DNA of 64,000 nucleotides from Streptomyces sp. NBC_01689 (GCF_036250675.1 NZ_CP109592.1:5084001-5148000); one strand, 5' to 3'; positions 1 to 9,955 are shown, counted from the first letter of the stretch. Translations and numbers: made by a program. The notes: generated from the letters alone by a model not told the origin.

Positions 1-1066
1 GCTTCACGTGCACGATGGTGTCGACCGTGTCGGAGGCGACGTTCGTGGCGTCCTTGAGATGGTTCAGGGAACCGGGGATGCCTTTGCCCTGGTGCGCCAG
101 CGAGGCGAGGTCCGGGTCGGCGAAGGGGAGCGCGACCACTTCCTTGCCGGCGACCGTCTTCTCCAGCTTGTCGAGCCACTCCTTGGCGACGGCCTGGTTC
201 TTGCCGGCGGTCGTGGTGTCGCCGTCCTGGATCCGGTAGGTGCCCGTCATGGCGTCGACGGAGGCCAGCAGGTCCGGGTCGAGGACCCAGGTGACGTCGA
301 GATCACCGCCCAGTGACAGCAACCGGTCGAGGCGGCCGCCGGGGGCGATCTCCTTGGCCAGGTCGTCGTTCTGGAAGACGGGGGTCTGCCGGGCGTCCGA
401 GCCGGTCTGGGCACTGAGGTGGACCGTCGAGATCAGCGGCCAGAGGTAGGTCGTCTTCGTCCTGGTGTCCACGCTCTCGGGCTGCCAGGGCAGGAACGTC
501 CGCTCGATCCCGAGCACGTGCTCCCACGGTTCGGCGGAGGTCTGGCCCGAGAGGGAGACACCCAGCTGGTAGACCCCGTCGGAGCCGAGGTCGAGTTCCT
601 TGACGGGTACCGAGATGCTGAACGGCTGCGAGGCTCCGGCGGGGAGCTGGGCGAACTTCTGGACGTACTTGCCGCCGATCTCCAGCGGGTCGAGCCCCGG
701 CTGGAACCCGGTGCGCTCGGCGGCGTCGTCGATGGCCCCCCGTCCGGTGAGGGAGGGGCCGACCCGCAGCCCCACGTGGGCGTCGGTGACCGTCTGCTTG
801 CCCTTGTTGGTGATCGAGCCGGAGACGGTGATCGTGTCGCCGTCCGTGGGCGCGCTGGGGGTCAGAGAGTCGAGGGAGACGTCCACGGTCCTGGAGCCGC
901 CGGCGGCGGCCACAGCGGCCGTCTGCGCGGCGTGTGCGGCCGGGGAGACGGGCAGCTGGAGTACTCCGGCCAGAAGGGGCGCCCCGGCCAGCAGTGCGCC
1001 GGCGCGCCGCAACCACCGGTGGGCAGGTGAGGGACTGGTCCCCTGGAAGTCTGCCGCCTCGGCCAC
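1..1066 (-). CDS. DUF6049-family secreted/membrane protein, C-terminus outside window
   Basis: The frame reads through the left edge, so about 355 N-terminal residues are visible. It starts at a GTG preceded by GAGGGAC, and an in-frame TGA lies just upstream, which fixes the start. Residues 1-50 form a signal-like segment: an Arg-containing N-region, a hydrophobic stretch (AGALLAGAPLLAGVL) and an AHA/AQ cleavage-like site. The body begins with an Ig-like beta-rich segment (TVSGSITNKGKQTVTDAHV). Actinobacterial DUF6049 proteins usually sit between the CCA-adding enzyme gene and murJ, so an envelope role is inferred from context only. It is divergent from cca, and no catalytic motif is visible. 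Confidence 0.8.
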   Translation of the reverse strand, partial: MAEAADFQGTSPSPAHRWLRRAGALLAGAPLLAGVLQLPVSPAAHAAQTAAVAAAGGSRTVDVSLDSLTPSAPTDGDTITVSGSITNKGKQTVTDAHVGLRVGPSLTGRGAIDDAAERTGFQPGLDPLEIGGKYVQKFAQLPAGASQPFSISVPVKELDLGSDGVYQLGVSLSGQTSAEPWEHVLGIERTFLPWQPESVDTRTKTTYLWPLISTVHLSAQTGSDARQTPVFQNDDLAKEIAPGGRLDRLLSLGGDLDVTWVLDPDLLASVDAMTGTYRIQDGDTTTAGKNQAVAKEWLDKLEKTVAGKEVVALPFADPDLASLAHQGKGIPGSLNHLKDATNVASDTVDTIVHVK

Positions 1067-1289
1067 GCGCTCGCCCGTCCCTCGTCGTCGTCAGTGGTCG
1101 TCGGAATGTGCGTCCACGCATGGTAACGATGTGCGCTGAGGGGAAGTGCCGCGGAGGGCTCCACAAGATCGGGAGACTGGGCCGACTGTCCTGTATGTGT
1201 GTGTATTGAGGCCCCTATAAAGGGGACGACGCCTGTGCACGTTTTATGGAGGCGCCCCGGGGTGCCCCGGCCACGTACCCTTTTCTGTT

Positions 1290-2756
1290 GTGCCGAACGC
1301 CAACGAAGACAATTCCAGTGCCCTGAGTCAGGTGCAGCGACGCGCGGTGAGTGAGCTGCTGCGGGTGTCCCCTGTCGCCGACGATCTCGCCCGCCGGTTC
1401 CAGGAGGCAGGATTCTCCCTCGCTCTCGTGGGCGGCTCGGTCCGGGACGCGCTCCTCGGCCGGCTCGGCAACGACCTGGACTTCACCACCGACGCCCGCC
1501 CCGAGGACGTACTGAAGATCGTGCGCCCCTGGGCGGATGCCCTCTGGGAGGTCGGGATCGCCTTCGGCACCGTCGGCGCGCAGAAGGACGCGCTCGTGGA
1601 CGGCGTACGGCAGTCCTTCCAGATCGAGATCACGACGTACCGCTCCGAGGCGTACGACCGCACCTCCCGCAAGCCCGAGGTGTCCTACGGCGACTCGATC
1701 GAGGAAGACCTCGTCCGTCGCGACTTCACGGTGAACGCGATGGCCGTCGCGCTTCCGGAGAAGACGTTCATCGACCCGCACGGTGGCCGTGACGATCTGG
1801 CCGCCCGGGTGCTGCGCACCCCGGGAACCCCCGAGCAGTCCTTCTCCGACGATCCGCTGCGGATGATGCGGGCCGCGCGGTTCGCGGCGCAGCTCGACTT
1901 CGAGGTGGCCCCGGACGTCGTCGCGGCGATGACGGACATGGCCGGACGTATCGAGATCGTCTCCGCGGAACGGGTGCGTGACGAGCTCAACAAGCTGCTT
2001 CTCTCGGCGCACCCGCGCAAGGGCCTGACCCTGCTCGTCGACACCGGTCTCTCGGCCCATGTGCTGCCGGAGCTGCCGGCCCTGCGGCTGGAGAGCGACG
2101 AGCACCACCGGCACAAGGACGTCTACGACCACAGCCTGATCGTTCTGGAACAGGCGATGGCGCTGGAGGAGAACGGCCCCGACCTGACCCTACGGCTGGC
2201 CGCGCTGCTGCATGACATCGGCAAGCCGAGGACCCGGCGTTTCGAGAAGGACGGCCGCGTCTCCTTCCACCACCACGAGATGGTGGGCGCGAAGATGACC
2301 AAGAAGCGGATGTCCGAGCTCAAGTACTCGAACGAGCTCGTGAAGGACGTCTCCCGGCTGGTCGAACTCCATCTGCGGTTCCACGGCTACGGCACCGGTG
2401 AGTGGACCGATTCCGCGGTGCGTCGCTACGTACGGGACGCGGGGCCGCTCCTGGAGCGTCTTCACAAGCTGACCCGCTCCGACTGCACCACCCGGAACAA
2501 GCGCAAGGCGACGGCGCTCTCGCGTGCGTACGACGGCCTGGAGGAGCGCATCGCGCAGCTCCAGGAACAGGAGGAGCTGGACTCGATCCGGCCTGACCTG
2601 GACGGCAACCAGATCATGGAGATCCTGGGCATCGGCCCGGGTCCGGCGATCGGCCAGGCCTACAAGTTCCTGCTGGAGCTGCGGCTGGAGAACGGCCCCA
2701 CGGACCACGACACGGCCGTGGCGGCGCTCAAGGAGTGGTGGGCCGGGCAGGGCTGA
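1290..2756 (+). CDS. cca: CCA tRNA nucleotidyltransferase
   Basis: This 488-residue protein adds or repairs the 3' CCA end of tRNAs using CTP and ATP. Class II nucleotidyltransferase motifs are clear: GGSVRD at residues 48-53, the metal-binding DLD at 62-64 and RRDFTVNAMA at 143-152. A C-terminal HD domain follows (HRHKDVYDHS, then LLHDIGKPRT), as is usual for actinobacterial PcnB/Cca proteins. The start is a GTG with only a weak ribosome-binding site. The 223-bp divergent gap to the DUF6049 gene holds an inverted repeat around CTATAA (about 1213-1226) that could be part of a promoter. A poly(A) polymerase of the same superfamily is the alternative, but the HD arrangement favours CCA addition. 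Confidence 0.93.
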   Translation: MPNANEDNSSALSQVQRRAVSELLRVSPVADDLARRFQEAGFSLALVGGSVRDALLGRLGNDLDFTTDARPEDVLKIVRPWADALWEVGIAFGTVGAQKDALVDGVRQSFQIEITTYRSEAYDRTSRKPEVSYGDSIEEDLVRRDFTVNAMAVALPEKTFIDPHGGRDDLAARVLRTPGTPEQSFSDDPLRMMRAARFAAQLDFEVAPDVVAAMTDMAGRIEIVSAERVRDELNKLLLSAHPRKGLTLLVDTGLSAHVLPELPALRLESDEHHRHKDVYDHSLIVLEQAMALEENGPDLTLRLAALLHDIGKPRTRRFEKDGRVSFHHHEMVGAKMTKKRMSELKYSNELVKDVSRLVELHLRFHGYGTGEWTDSAVRRYVRDAGPLLERLHKLTRSDCTTRNKRKATALSRAYDGLEERIAQLQEQEELDSIRPDLDGNQIMEILGIGPGPAIGQAYKFLLELRLENGPTDHDTAVAALKEWWAGQG

Positions 2757-2773
2757 GGCATGGGAAGGGGTCA

Positions 2774-2789
2774 TGTTTCACGTGAAACA
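2774..2789. other. parS site (ParB-binding centromere sequence)
   Basis: The sequence is TGTTTCACGTGAAACA, containing the perfect 14-mer GTTTCACGTGAAAC used by Streptomyces ParB. It sits in a 20-bp perfect palindrome (2772-2791) between the convergent cca and LppU-like genes, 52 bp from the next site. Confidence 0.95.
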
Positions 2790-2825
2790 TGTCCCCCGGA
2801 CAAGCGGCGAAGGGATGAGGGACGG

Positions 2826-2841
2826 TGTTTCACGTGAAACA
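2826..2841. other. parS site
   Basis: A perfect TGTTTCACGTGAAACA extended by flanking symmetry to a 22-bp palindrome (2823-2844). It lies 25 bp past the stop codon of the minus-strand LppU-like gene. The hairpin could also act as a transcription barrier for the convergent genes. Confidence 0.95.
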
Positions 2842-2865
2842 CCGCCCCTCATCGCGTGGATACCG

Positions 2866-3345
2866 CTACTTGTTCTCCTTCAGGCACAGCACCACGTCGT
2901 GGCCGCCGCCCGACTGGATGTAGGAGATCGTGGCGTCCGAGACGTCCTTGCACTTGGTGTCGTCACTCGTGTTGTCGAACTTCGAGACGACCTTGTACTG
3001 GGCGTCGCCCGAGGAGCAGTCGACCGTCTTGAGGTCGGCATTGGAGTCCGTGCCGTTGTTGTGCATGCAGCTACCGACCGACGTGGTCTCCGCGTCGCTC
3101 TGGCCCAGGTACCACTTCACCCCGTACACGCCGAGGGCGATGACTATCAGGATGACGATGCGCAGAGCCTTCTTGCCGACACGCTTGCCCGGGGTCGGGG
3201 CCGGCGGAGGCACCGGGGCGCCCTGGTTCGGGAACGGCGCGTAGGGCTGCTGCGGGGGTACCCCCGGCTGGCCGGGCTGCTGCCCCATGGGAGCGGTGGG
3301 CTGCTGGGCGTACGGGTTCTGGCCGTGGGGCGGCGGAGTAGCCAT
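2866..3345 (-). CDS. LppU/SCO3897-family membrane-anchored protein
   Basis: A 159-residue protein. Residues 1-60 are Pro/Gln/Gly-rich (ATPPPHGQNPYAQQP...), then a basic patch (GKRVGKKALR) precedes one transmembrane helix (IVILIVIALGVYGVKWYLG). The extracellular C-terminal domain carries three cysteines (CMHNN, VDCSS, CKDVS) and a fourth near the end (VLCLKENK), suggesting disulfides. The ATG at 3345 follows a purine-rich GGGGGGA, so upstream in-frame codons were not used. The fold matches what I recall as the LppU/SCO3897 family of small actinobacterial proteins. Its function is unknown. Confidence 0.8.
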   Translation of the reverse strand: MATPPPHGQNPYAQQPTAPMGQQPGQPGVPPQQPYAPFPNQGAPVPPPAPTPGKRVGKKALRIVILIVIALGVYGVKWYLGQSDAETTSVGSCMHNNGTDSNADLKTVDCSSGDAQYKVVSKFDNTSDDTKCKDVSDATISYIQSGGGHDVVLCLKENK

Positions 3346-3442
3346 TGGGGTCCCCCCTGGGACGAAGGCGCGTGGCGCGAAATAAGACCCACGTAAGTTA
3401 TCGGGAGCCTCTGACAATCCAGTAGTCAGGAGAGGCTCTGTG

Positions 3443-4720
3443 TCATTGATGTGACACTGACAGACGCTCAAAGCGGGCCATAGAAGCACCAATTGCCGCG
3501 TAGACCAGGGCCACGGTGATCACGAGGGAAGCCGATCGCCCGTCAGGAGGCAGTATCAAGGCGGCCACCGCGGCCGCGCCGACGAACGCGACGTTGAACA
3601 GGACGTCGTAGACCGAGAAGATCCGGCCGCGGTAGCCGTCGTCGACCGAGGACTGGACCACCGTGTCGGTGGCGATCTTCGCGCCCTGTGTGGTCAGGCC
3701 CAGGACGAAGGCGGCGGCCAGCACGGGCGGCGGCGTGAAGGGCAGGCCGAGCGCGGGTTCGAGGACCGCGGCCGTGGCGGCGCAGACGATGATCCAGCCA
3801 CCGGGGCCCACCCGCCCGACCGCCCAGGGAGTCAGCACGGCCGCGGCGAAGAACCCGGCCCCCGAGATACCCACGGCGAGCCCCAGCAGGGCGAGCCCGT
3901 CGTCCGAGCCGGACGACCAGGCGTACCGGCAGAGCATCAGCATCATGACCGTCAGGGCGCCGTAGCAGAAGCGCATCAGCGTCATGGCGAGGAGGGCCCA
4001 GGCGGCCTCGCGGCGTCCCGGCTCGGCGAGATGCCGCACGCCCGCCACCAGACCGCGCGCGGTGTCGGCGACCGCGACGCGCAGTCTCGGCCGCACCCAC
4101 CGCCGCTCCGGCCCGAGAAGCTCCGGCGAGATGCGCAGGGAGGCGAGCGCCGCGCACAGATAGAGGGCGGCCCCGACAAGCACGACCGCCGCGTCCGAGT
4201 CCGAGGCGGCCAGCCGCACTATGAAGGCGAGGCCGCCGCCCGCGGTCGCTGCGAGGGTCCCGGCGGTGGGCGACAGGGAGTTGGCGATCACCAGCCGGTC
4301 GGCGTCGACGACGCGCGGAAGGGCGGCCGAGAGGCCCGCCAGGACGAAGCGGTTGACCGCGGTGACGCACAGCGCGGAGACGTAGAAGAGCCAGGCGGGC
4401 ACGGGGGTCAGTATCAGGACGGCGGTCACGGCGGCCAGCGAGGCCCGCAGCAGATTCCCGTACAGGAAGACCTGGCGGCGCCGCCAGCGGTCCAGCAGGA
4501 CGCCGGCGAAGGGGCCGATGAGGGAGTACGGCAGGAGCAGGACGGCCATCGCCGAGGCGATCGAAGCCGCCGAGGTCTGTTTCTCCGGGGAGAAGACGAC
4601 GTAGGTGGCGAGCGCGACCTGGTAGACCCCGTCGGCGCCCTGGGAGAGCAGGCGGATCCCGAGCAGATGTCTGAAGTTCCTGACGCGCAGGAGGACGCGC
4701 AGGTCACGCACGACGGCCAT
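3443..4720 (-). CDS. MFS transporter
   Basis: An integral membrane protein of 425 residues with about twelve hydrophobic segments. The inter-helix motif DRWRRRQV after helix 2 is typical of the major facilitator superfamily. ATG 4720 (MAVVRDLRVLLRVRNFRHLL) is preferred because family members start close to the first helix. A GTG at 4735 is an alternative, but it abuts the hairpin at 4746-4772. The substrate is not predictable; overall similarity is to enterobactin-exporter/DHA-like MFS proteins. It runs in the same direction as padR-ino1, but the strong hairpin between suggests a separate transcript. Confidence 0.85.
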   Translation of the reverse strand: MAVVRDLRVLLRVRNFRHLLGIRLLSQGADGVYQVALATYVVFSPEKQTSAASIASAMAVLLLPYSLIGPFAGVLLDRWRRRQVFLYGNLLRASLAAVTAVLILTPVPAWLFYVSALCVTAVNRFVLAGLSAALPRVVDADRLVIANSLSPTAGTLAATAGGGLAFIVRLAASDSDAAVVLVGAALYLCAALASLRISPELLGPERRWVRPRLRVAVADTARGLVAGVRHLAEPGRREAAWALLAMTLMRFCYGALTVMMLMLCRYAWSSGSDDGLALLGLAVGISGAGFFAAAVLTPWAVGRVGPGGWIIVCAATAAVLEPALGLPFTPPPVLAAAFVLGLTTQGAKIATDTVVQSSVDDGYRGRIFSVYDVLFNVAFVGAAAVAALILPPDGRSASLVITVALVYAAIGASMARFERLSVSHQ

Positions 4721-4745
4721 GGGCCACAGCCTCACATACGAGGAA

Positions 4746-4772
4746 GGTCCCCGGGTCGGTGACCCGGGGACC
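4746..4772 (-). terminator. Probable terminator downstream of ino1
   Basis: A perfect 12-bp inverted repeat (GGTCCCCGGGTC / GACCCGGGGACC) with a 3-nt loop lies 115 nt past the ino1 stop. There is no U tract, which is common for GC-rich actinobacterial terminators. Confidence 0.65.
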
Positions 4773-4886
4773 CTCGACGGGCAGGAGCGAAGAGCCCCTC
4801 GGCGCCGTGCGTGGCGTCCGTCGGTCCGCGGTGCCCGTCGTGCGGGCACCGTGATCCGTGGCGGCCGGCGCTCGGCGCTTGTCTTT

Positions 4887-5969
4887 CTAGCGCTCGACCT
4901 CGCCCTTGATGAACTTCTCGACGTTGGCGAAGGCCTCGTCGTCGAAGTACTGGACCGGCGGAGACTTCATGAAGTAGGACGACGCCGACAGGATCGGGCC
5001 GCCGATGCCGCGGTCCTTGGCGATCTTCGCGGCGCGCAGGGCGTCGATGATGACACCGGCCGAGTTCGGGGAGTCCCAGACCTCGAGCTTGTACTCCAGG
5101 TTCAGCGGGACGTCGCCGAACGCGCGGCCCTCGAGGCGCACGTAGGCCCACTTGCGGTCGTCGAGCCACTGCACGTAGTCCGACGGACCGATGTGGACGT
5201 TCTTCTCGCCCAGGTCGCGGTCGGGGATCTGCGAGGTGACGGCCTGCGTCTTCGAGATCTTCTTGGACTCGAGGCGGTCGCGCTCCAGCATGTTCTTGAA
5301 GTCCATGTTGCCGCCGACGTTGAGCTGCATCGTGCGCTCGAGACGGACACCGCGGTCCTCGAACAGCTTCGCCATCACACGGTGGGTGATGGTGGCGCCG
5401 ACCTGGGACTTGATGTCGTCGCCGACGATCGGGACACCGGCCTCGGTGAACTTGTCCGCCCACTCCTTGGTGCCGGCGATGAAGACCGGGAGGGCGTTGA
5501 CGAAGGCGACCTTGGCGTCGATGGCGCACTGGGCGTAGAACTTCGCCGCGTCCTCGGAACCGACGGGCAGGTAGCAGATGAGGACGTCGACCTGCTTGTC
5601 CTTGAGGACCTGGACGACGTCGACCGGCGCTTCGGCGGACTCCTCGATGGTCATGCGGTAGTACTTACCGAGACCGTCCAGGGTGTGACCGCGCTGGACC
5701 GTGACGCCCTTGTTCGGGACGTCGCAGATCTTGATGGTGTTGTTCTCGCTGGCACCGATGGCGTCGGAGAGGTCGAGGCCGACCTTCTTCGCGTCGACGT
5801 CGAACGCGGCGACGAACTCGACGTCACCGACGTGGTAGTCGCCGAACTGGACGTGCATCAGGCCGGGGACCTTGGTCGCCGGGTCGGCGTCCTTGTAGTA
5901 CTCGACGCCCTGAACCAGCGAGGCGGCGCAGTTGCCCACGCCGACGATGGCTACGCGAACCGAACCCAT
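4887..5969 (-). CDS. ino1: Myo-inositol-1-phosphate synthase
   Basis: Converts glucose-6-phosphate to inositol-1-phosphate with an internal NAD redox cycle, feeding phosphatidylinositol and mycothiol synthesis. The protein has 360 residues. An N-terminal Rossmann motif [10 protein letters not shown] is followed by the family signatures [34 protein letters not shown] and LNVGGNMDF, and the expected C-terminal [10 protein letters not shown]. The start ATG at 5969 follows AGGGAGCAACCGG. It lies 44 nt downstream of padR in the same direction, so the two are probably cotranscribed and autoregulated by PadR through the operator at 6771-6793. Confidence 0.95.
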   Translation of the reverse strand: MGSVRVAIVGVGNCAASLVQGVEYYKDADPATKVPGLMHVQFGDYHVGDVEFVAAFDVDAKKVGLDLSDAIGASENNTIKICDVPNKGVTVQRGHTLDGLGKYYRMTIEESAEAPVDVVQVLKDKQVDVLICYLPVGSEDAAKFYAQCAIDAKVAFVNALPVFIAGTKEWADKFTEAGVPIVGDDIKSQVGATITHRVMAKLFEDRGVRLERTMQLNVGGNMDFKNMLERDRLESKKISKTQAVTSQIPDRDLGEKNVHIGPSDYVQWLDDRKWAYVRLEGRAFGDVPLNLEYKLEVWDSPNSAGVIIDALRAAKIAKDRGIGGPILSASSYFMKSPPVQYFDDEAFANVEKFIKGEVER

Positions 5970-6013
5970 TCCGGTTGCTCCCTGTGTGTACGAGGTGAAG
6001 CCCCGACTGGACC

Positions 6014-6721
6014 TCACGTGGTGGTGTCGTCGGACGGATCCGGCCGGGAGTCGTCCCGGTGCCGGGGCAGGCCGCCCGTCTCTCCAGATGTGCTGTGGTG
6101 CGGAGCGGGGCCGTCGGAGGCACCTCGGGAGGTGTCTTCGGTGGCGGGCCCCTTGAGGTCCCGTCCCGCCCGCTCGCTTTCGATGAGCTCGTTCAGCCAG
6201 CGCACTTCGCGCTCCACGGACTCCATTCCGTGGCGCTGGAGCTCAAGGGTGTAGTCGTCGAGGCGCTCCCGGGTGCGTGCCAGGGAGGCGCGCATCTTCT
6301 CCAGGCGCTCCTCGAGCCGGCTGCGGCGTCCCTCCAGTACGCGCATGCGTACATCGCGTGACGTCTGCCCGAAGAAGGCGAAACGAGCGGCGAAGTGTTC
6401 GTCCTCGTACGCGTCGGGACCCGTCTGCGAGAGCAGCTCCTCGAAGTGTTCCTTACCTTCCGCCGTCAACCGGTAGACGATCTTGGCGCGACGCCCCGCG
6501 AGTGGTGCGGCGAGGGCGTCCTCGGGGGTGTTTCCCGATTCCTCGATCAACCAGCCGCTGGTGACCAGCGTCTTGAGGCAGGGGTAGAGCGTCCCGTAAC
6601 TGAACGCCCGGAACACACCGAGTGACGTATTGAGTCGTTTGCGCAGCTCATAGCCGTGCATAGGGGACTCGCGGAGCAGACCGAGAACGGCGAACTCGAG
6701 GATCCCGGAGCGCCGGCTCAT
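6014..6721 (-). CDS. PadR-family transcriptional regulator
   Basis: A 235-residue PadR regulator. The winged helix occupies about residues 1-95 ([35 protein letters not shown]), and a helical C-terminal dimerisation region spans roughly 120-200 ([20 protein letters not shown]). An acidic, disordered tail of about 30 residues follows. ATG 6721 was chosen over the in-frame codon 11 upstream because it starts at the conserved [10 protein letters not shown]. It heads a likely two-gene operon with ino1. A perfect palindrome lies 50 bp upstream, so autorepression and control of inositol synthesis are inferred. Confidence 0.92.
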   Translation of the reverse strand: MSRRSGILEFAVLGLLRESPMHGYELRKRLNTSLGVFRAFSYGTLYPCLKTLVTSGWLIEESGNTPEDALAAPLAGRRAKIVYRLTAEGKEHFEELLSQTGPDAYEDEHFAARFAFFGQTSRDVRMRVLEGRRSRLEERLEKMRASLARTRERLDDYTLELQRHGMESVEREVRWLNELIESERAGRDLKGPATEDTSRGASDGPAPHHSTSGETGGLPRHRDDSRPDPSDDTTT

Positions 6722-6770
6722 GTCGCCTCCTGTCTGTCGCGGCCTCCTCGGCACGTTCCTTATGCCGAGC

Positions 6771-6793
6771 TGATGTATCGACTCGATACATCA
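6771..6793. promoter_or_regulatory. Putative PadR operator, 23-bp palindrome
   Basis: Arms TGATGTATCGA and TCGATACATCA are exact reverse complements around one central C, and the site lies upstream of padR. PadR sites commonly contain an ATGTAT/ATACAT dyad, so self-binding is likely. The 374-bp gap 6722-7095 also holds the promoter region of the divergent PBP gene, and the same operator might affect it. Confidence 0.8.
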
Positions 6794-7095
6794 GCACGAT
6801 AGAACGGCCACCCGTCTGCGACAAGAGGGGCCACGGTGAACGGCGTCACATCACCGATTCATACGAAGCAAGTTGCCTGATTTGAGGTGAACTTCGGTGC
6901 TAGGCGGGTTTTGACGGTGCGTAGTCTGTGCGCCATGCAAAACCACCGGGAACCGAGGGACGCCTGAGTACGTCTTCGTCCTCGGTGCAGTACGGGTGAA
7001 TGTGTGATCGACCGCATCCGTACTTCGGGGGGACCGGAAACCAGCCGCCGTTTCCAGGCGCGCACGGGTGCGCCTGCCCTAGGAGTAGTCGTTCG

Positions 7096-9789
7096 ATGAG
7101 CGAGCACCGTCGCAAACCGCCGCAGCAGCAGGGCGGCGGACGTGCCGCGGCCCGGCGCGGCCAGCCCGGCCCGTCCGCCGGCCGCCGCGCGACACCGCGA
7201 GGCGCCACCGGGTCACCTTCCGACTCCTATGAGTCACCTTCCGGCTCCGGTGGGTCAGGAGGTGACGAGGAGCGTCAGTACGGTGGCCGGGCCGAGGCCC
7301 GGCGCGCGGCCCAGAGGAACAGTGGCGGCGGGCGCCGCAGAGGCGCGGAAGCCGCGGGAGCCGGCGGCCGCCGCGGCGGCCCCGGGGGTCCGAACGGGCC
7401 CGGTCGCGGCCGGGCCGCGGGACCCGTCAAGAAGCGCCTGATCGACTACCCGCGCGCGGGCAGGACGGGAGGCGCCCGCTGGGTGCCGTCCTGGAAGCTG
7501 GTGTCGGGCCTGTTCATCGGGTTCGTCGGCAGCCTGGTGGCCGTGGCCGGCATCGGGTACGCGATGGTGAGCGTCCCCGACGTGGCGCAGACGGCCACGG
7601 CGCAGAACAACGTCTACTACTGGGCCGACGGCAGCCAGATGGTCGCCACCGGTGGTGAGACGAACCGCCAGATCATCAACTACTCGCAGATCCCCGCGGC
7701 GATGCGCTACGCCGTCATCTCGCAGGAGAACAAGACCTTCGAGACCGACAGCGGCGTCGACCCGAAGGGCATCGCGCGTGCCTTCCTGAACATGGCCAGG
7801 GGCGGCCAGACGCAGGGTGGCTCCACCATCACCCAGCAGTACGTCAAGAACGCGATGCTGGACGACCAGTCGCAGACGATCTCCCGCAAGTTCAAGGAGA
7901 TCTTCGTCTCGATCAAGGTGGGCGCCACGGTCAAGAAGGAAAAGATCATGGAGGGGTACCTGAACTCCGCGTACTACGGTCGCGGGGCGTACGGACTCCA
8001 GGCGGCGGCGCGCGCGTACTTCGACAAGGACGCCATCAAGCTCGACGAGAGCCAGTGCGCGTTCCTCGCGGCGATGCTCAAGGGTGCGACCTACTACGAC
8101 CCGGCCGGCGCCCAGTCGCTCGACTCGAACGCCACCCCCCAGAACAACAAGAAGCGGGCCACGGCCCAGTGGTCGGACACGCTGGACAAAGAGGTCAAGT
8201 ACGGGCATCTGAGCGCCGCGAAGCGGGCCACGTTCAAGGAGCTTCCCAAGGCCCAGAACCCGCGCTCGAACACCCGCCTCAGCGGCCAGATCGGCTACCT
8301 CGTCGACCTCGCCAAGGCGTACGTCGTCCACAACACGAAGATCACCGAGGACCAGCTCCAGCGCGGCGGCTACTCGATCCACACGACCTTCGACAAGTCC
8401 AAGGTCAACGCGCTCGAAGACGCGGTGAAGAAGGTCCGCGCGGCGAAGATCAACCCCAAGGTGCGGCCCGACACGGACAAGTACGTCCAGTTCGGCGGGG
8501 CGTCCGTCGACCCGAAGACGGGGGCGATCAAGGCCATCTACGGCGGTGAGGACGCGACCAAGCACTTCACCAACAACGCCGACCAGACCGGTGCCCAGGT
8601 GGGATCGACGTTCAAGCCGTTCGTCCTCGCCGCCTCCATGCAGTGGGGCGTCAAGGACCCCGACGCACCGTCGGGGCGCCGGATCGCCTCCCCCAAGAGC
8701 CTGTACAGCGGCCAGAACAAGCTCAAGATCAAGAATGCCGACGGGACGGTCTGGACCGACAAGGACAACAAGGAGTGGCTCCAGACCAACGACGGCAGTA
8801 AGTCGTACAACCCGCCGAGCTACAAGATCGACCTGCGTGAGGCGATGCGGGAGTCCGTGAACTCCGCCTACGTCCAGCTCGGCATGGACGTCGGTCTGGA
8901 CAAGGTGGAGGAGGCCGCGCTCAACGCGGGCGTCCTCAAGACCAGTCTGGCGAGCTCCAACTTCCCCTCGTTCTCGATCGGTACCTCCGACCCCAGCGCG
9001 ATCCGTATGGCCGGTGCGTACGCCACCTTCGCGGACAGCGGACAGCAGCGTGAGCCGTACTCGGTCGAGACGATCGACAGCAAAGACGGCAACGTGTTCC
9101 GGCACAGCGAGGTCGCGAAGGCGAAGGAGGCCTTCAGCCCGGAGGTCGCGGACAACGTGACCGACGTGCTCAAGACCGTCGTGGACAAGGGAACCGGTAC
9201 CGCCGCGCGGCTGACCGGCCGCCAGGTGGCCGGCAAGACCGGTACCACCGACGGCAACAAGTCGGCCTGGTTCGTCGGGTACACCCCGCAGCTGTCGACG
9301 TCGATCAGCATGTACCGCCTGGACGACGACGCGAGCAGCAAGAACCGTACGTTCCTGGAGATGTACGGCACGGGTGGCGAGAAGAAGATCCACGGTGCCT
9401 CGTTCCCGGCGCAGATCTGGCACGACTACATGGAGGACGCGCTCAAGGGCCAGAAGGTGGAGAACTTCCCGACACCGCAGCCCATCGGCGAGATCCTGAA
9501 CGACACTCCGAGCCCGTCCGTGACCCCGTCGGAGACGGCGTCGCCGTCGACGAGCCCGACGCCGAGCGACACCCCCAGCCCGACGCTCAGCAACTCTCCC
9601 TCGCCCACGACGAGCGAGACCTGCAAGAAGTTCGACTGGACGTGCAACGGCAACGGCGGCACCGACGCCGGTGGCAGTGACAACGGCGGGACCGACGGCG
9701 GAGTCACCGACAGTCCCTCGGCCACCGATACCGCCGGCAACGGCGGCAACGGCAACGGAGGCGGCTTCATCCGCGGCCAGAACGGCTGA
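7096..9789 (+). CDS. Class A bifunctional penicillin-binding protein
   Basis: Peptidoglycan glycosyltransferase and transpeptidase of 897 residues. A long Arg/Gly/Gln-rich cytoplasmic tail (1-130) precedes one transmembrane helix (about 133-158). The GT51 domain has the catalytic-glutamate motif QENKTF (E211) and GGSTITQQYVKN. The transpeptidase domain has S504-T-F-K507, S587-V-N and K714-T-G-T717. The C-terminus is a Ser/Thr/Pro-rich spacer followed by a Gly/Asn-rich tail, likely spanning the wall. ATG 7096 has AGGAG 11 nt upstream. It is closely followed by the GT87 gene but separated by a strong terminator. Confidence 0.95.
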   Translation: MSEHRRKPPQQQGGGRAAARRGQPGPSAGRRATPRGATGSPSDSYESPSGSGGSGGDEERQYGGRAEARRAAQRNSGGGRRRGAEAAGAGGRRGGPGGPNGPGRGRAAGPVKKRLIDYPRAGRTGGARWVPSWKLVSGLFIGFVGSLVAVAGIGYAMVSVPDVAQTATAQNNVYYWADGSQMVATGGETNRQIINYSQIPAAMRYAVISQENKTFETDSGVDPKGIARAFLNMARGGQTQGGSTITQQYVKNAMLDDQSQTISRKFKEIFVSIKVGATVKKEKIMEGYLNSAYYGRGAYGLQAAARAYFDKDAIKLDESQCAFLAAMLKGATYYDPAGAQSLDSNATPQNNKKRATAQWSDTLDKEVKYGHLSAAKRATFKELPKAQNPRSNTRLSGQIGYLVDLAKAYVVHNTKITEDQLQRGGYSIHTTFDKSKVNALEDAVKKVRAAKINPKVRPDTDKYVQFGGASVDPKTGAIKAIYGGEDATKHFTNNADQTGAQVGSTFKPFVLAASMQWGVKDPDAPSGRRIASPKSLYSGQNKLKIKNADGTVWTDKDNKEWLQTNDGSKSYNPPSYKIDLREAMRESVNSAYVQLGMDVGLDKVEEAALNAGVLKTSLASSNFPSFSIGTSDPSAIRMAGAYATFADSGQQREPYSVETIDSKDGNVFRHSEVAKAKEAFSPEVADNVTDVLKTVVDKGTGTAARLTGRQVAGKTGTTDGNKSAWFVGYTPQLSTSISMYRLDDDASSKNRTFLEMYGTGGEKKIHGASFPAQIWHDYMEDALKGQKVENFPTPQPIGEILNDTPSPSVTPSETASPSTSPTPSDTPSPTLSNSPSPTTSETCKKFDWTCNGNGGTDAGGSDNGGTDGGVTDSPSATDTAGNGGNGNGGGFIRGQNG

Positions 9790-9811
9790 GTGAGGGACAC
9801 CCGGGCCTGAC

Positions 9812-9849
9812 GGAAGGGGGCCGACGGCACACGCCGTCGGCCCCCTTCC
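9812..9849 (+). terminator. Strong hairpin terminator after the PBP gene
   Basis: A perfect 17-bp stem with a 4-nt ACAC loop begins 22 nt after the stop codon. Arms are GGAAGGGGGCCGACGGC and its exact complement. Confidence 0.85.
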
Positions 9850-9955
9850 GTGTGAGCGGCGCCCGGTGTGTCGTTGATCACAAGCGGTCCGGGAGCGGAG
9901 GCGGCATCCGTCGCCGACCACCGCGCCCCCAGGTCCGTACGGCAGGATGTGCGCC

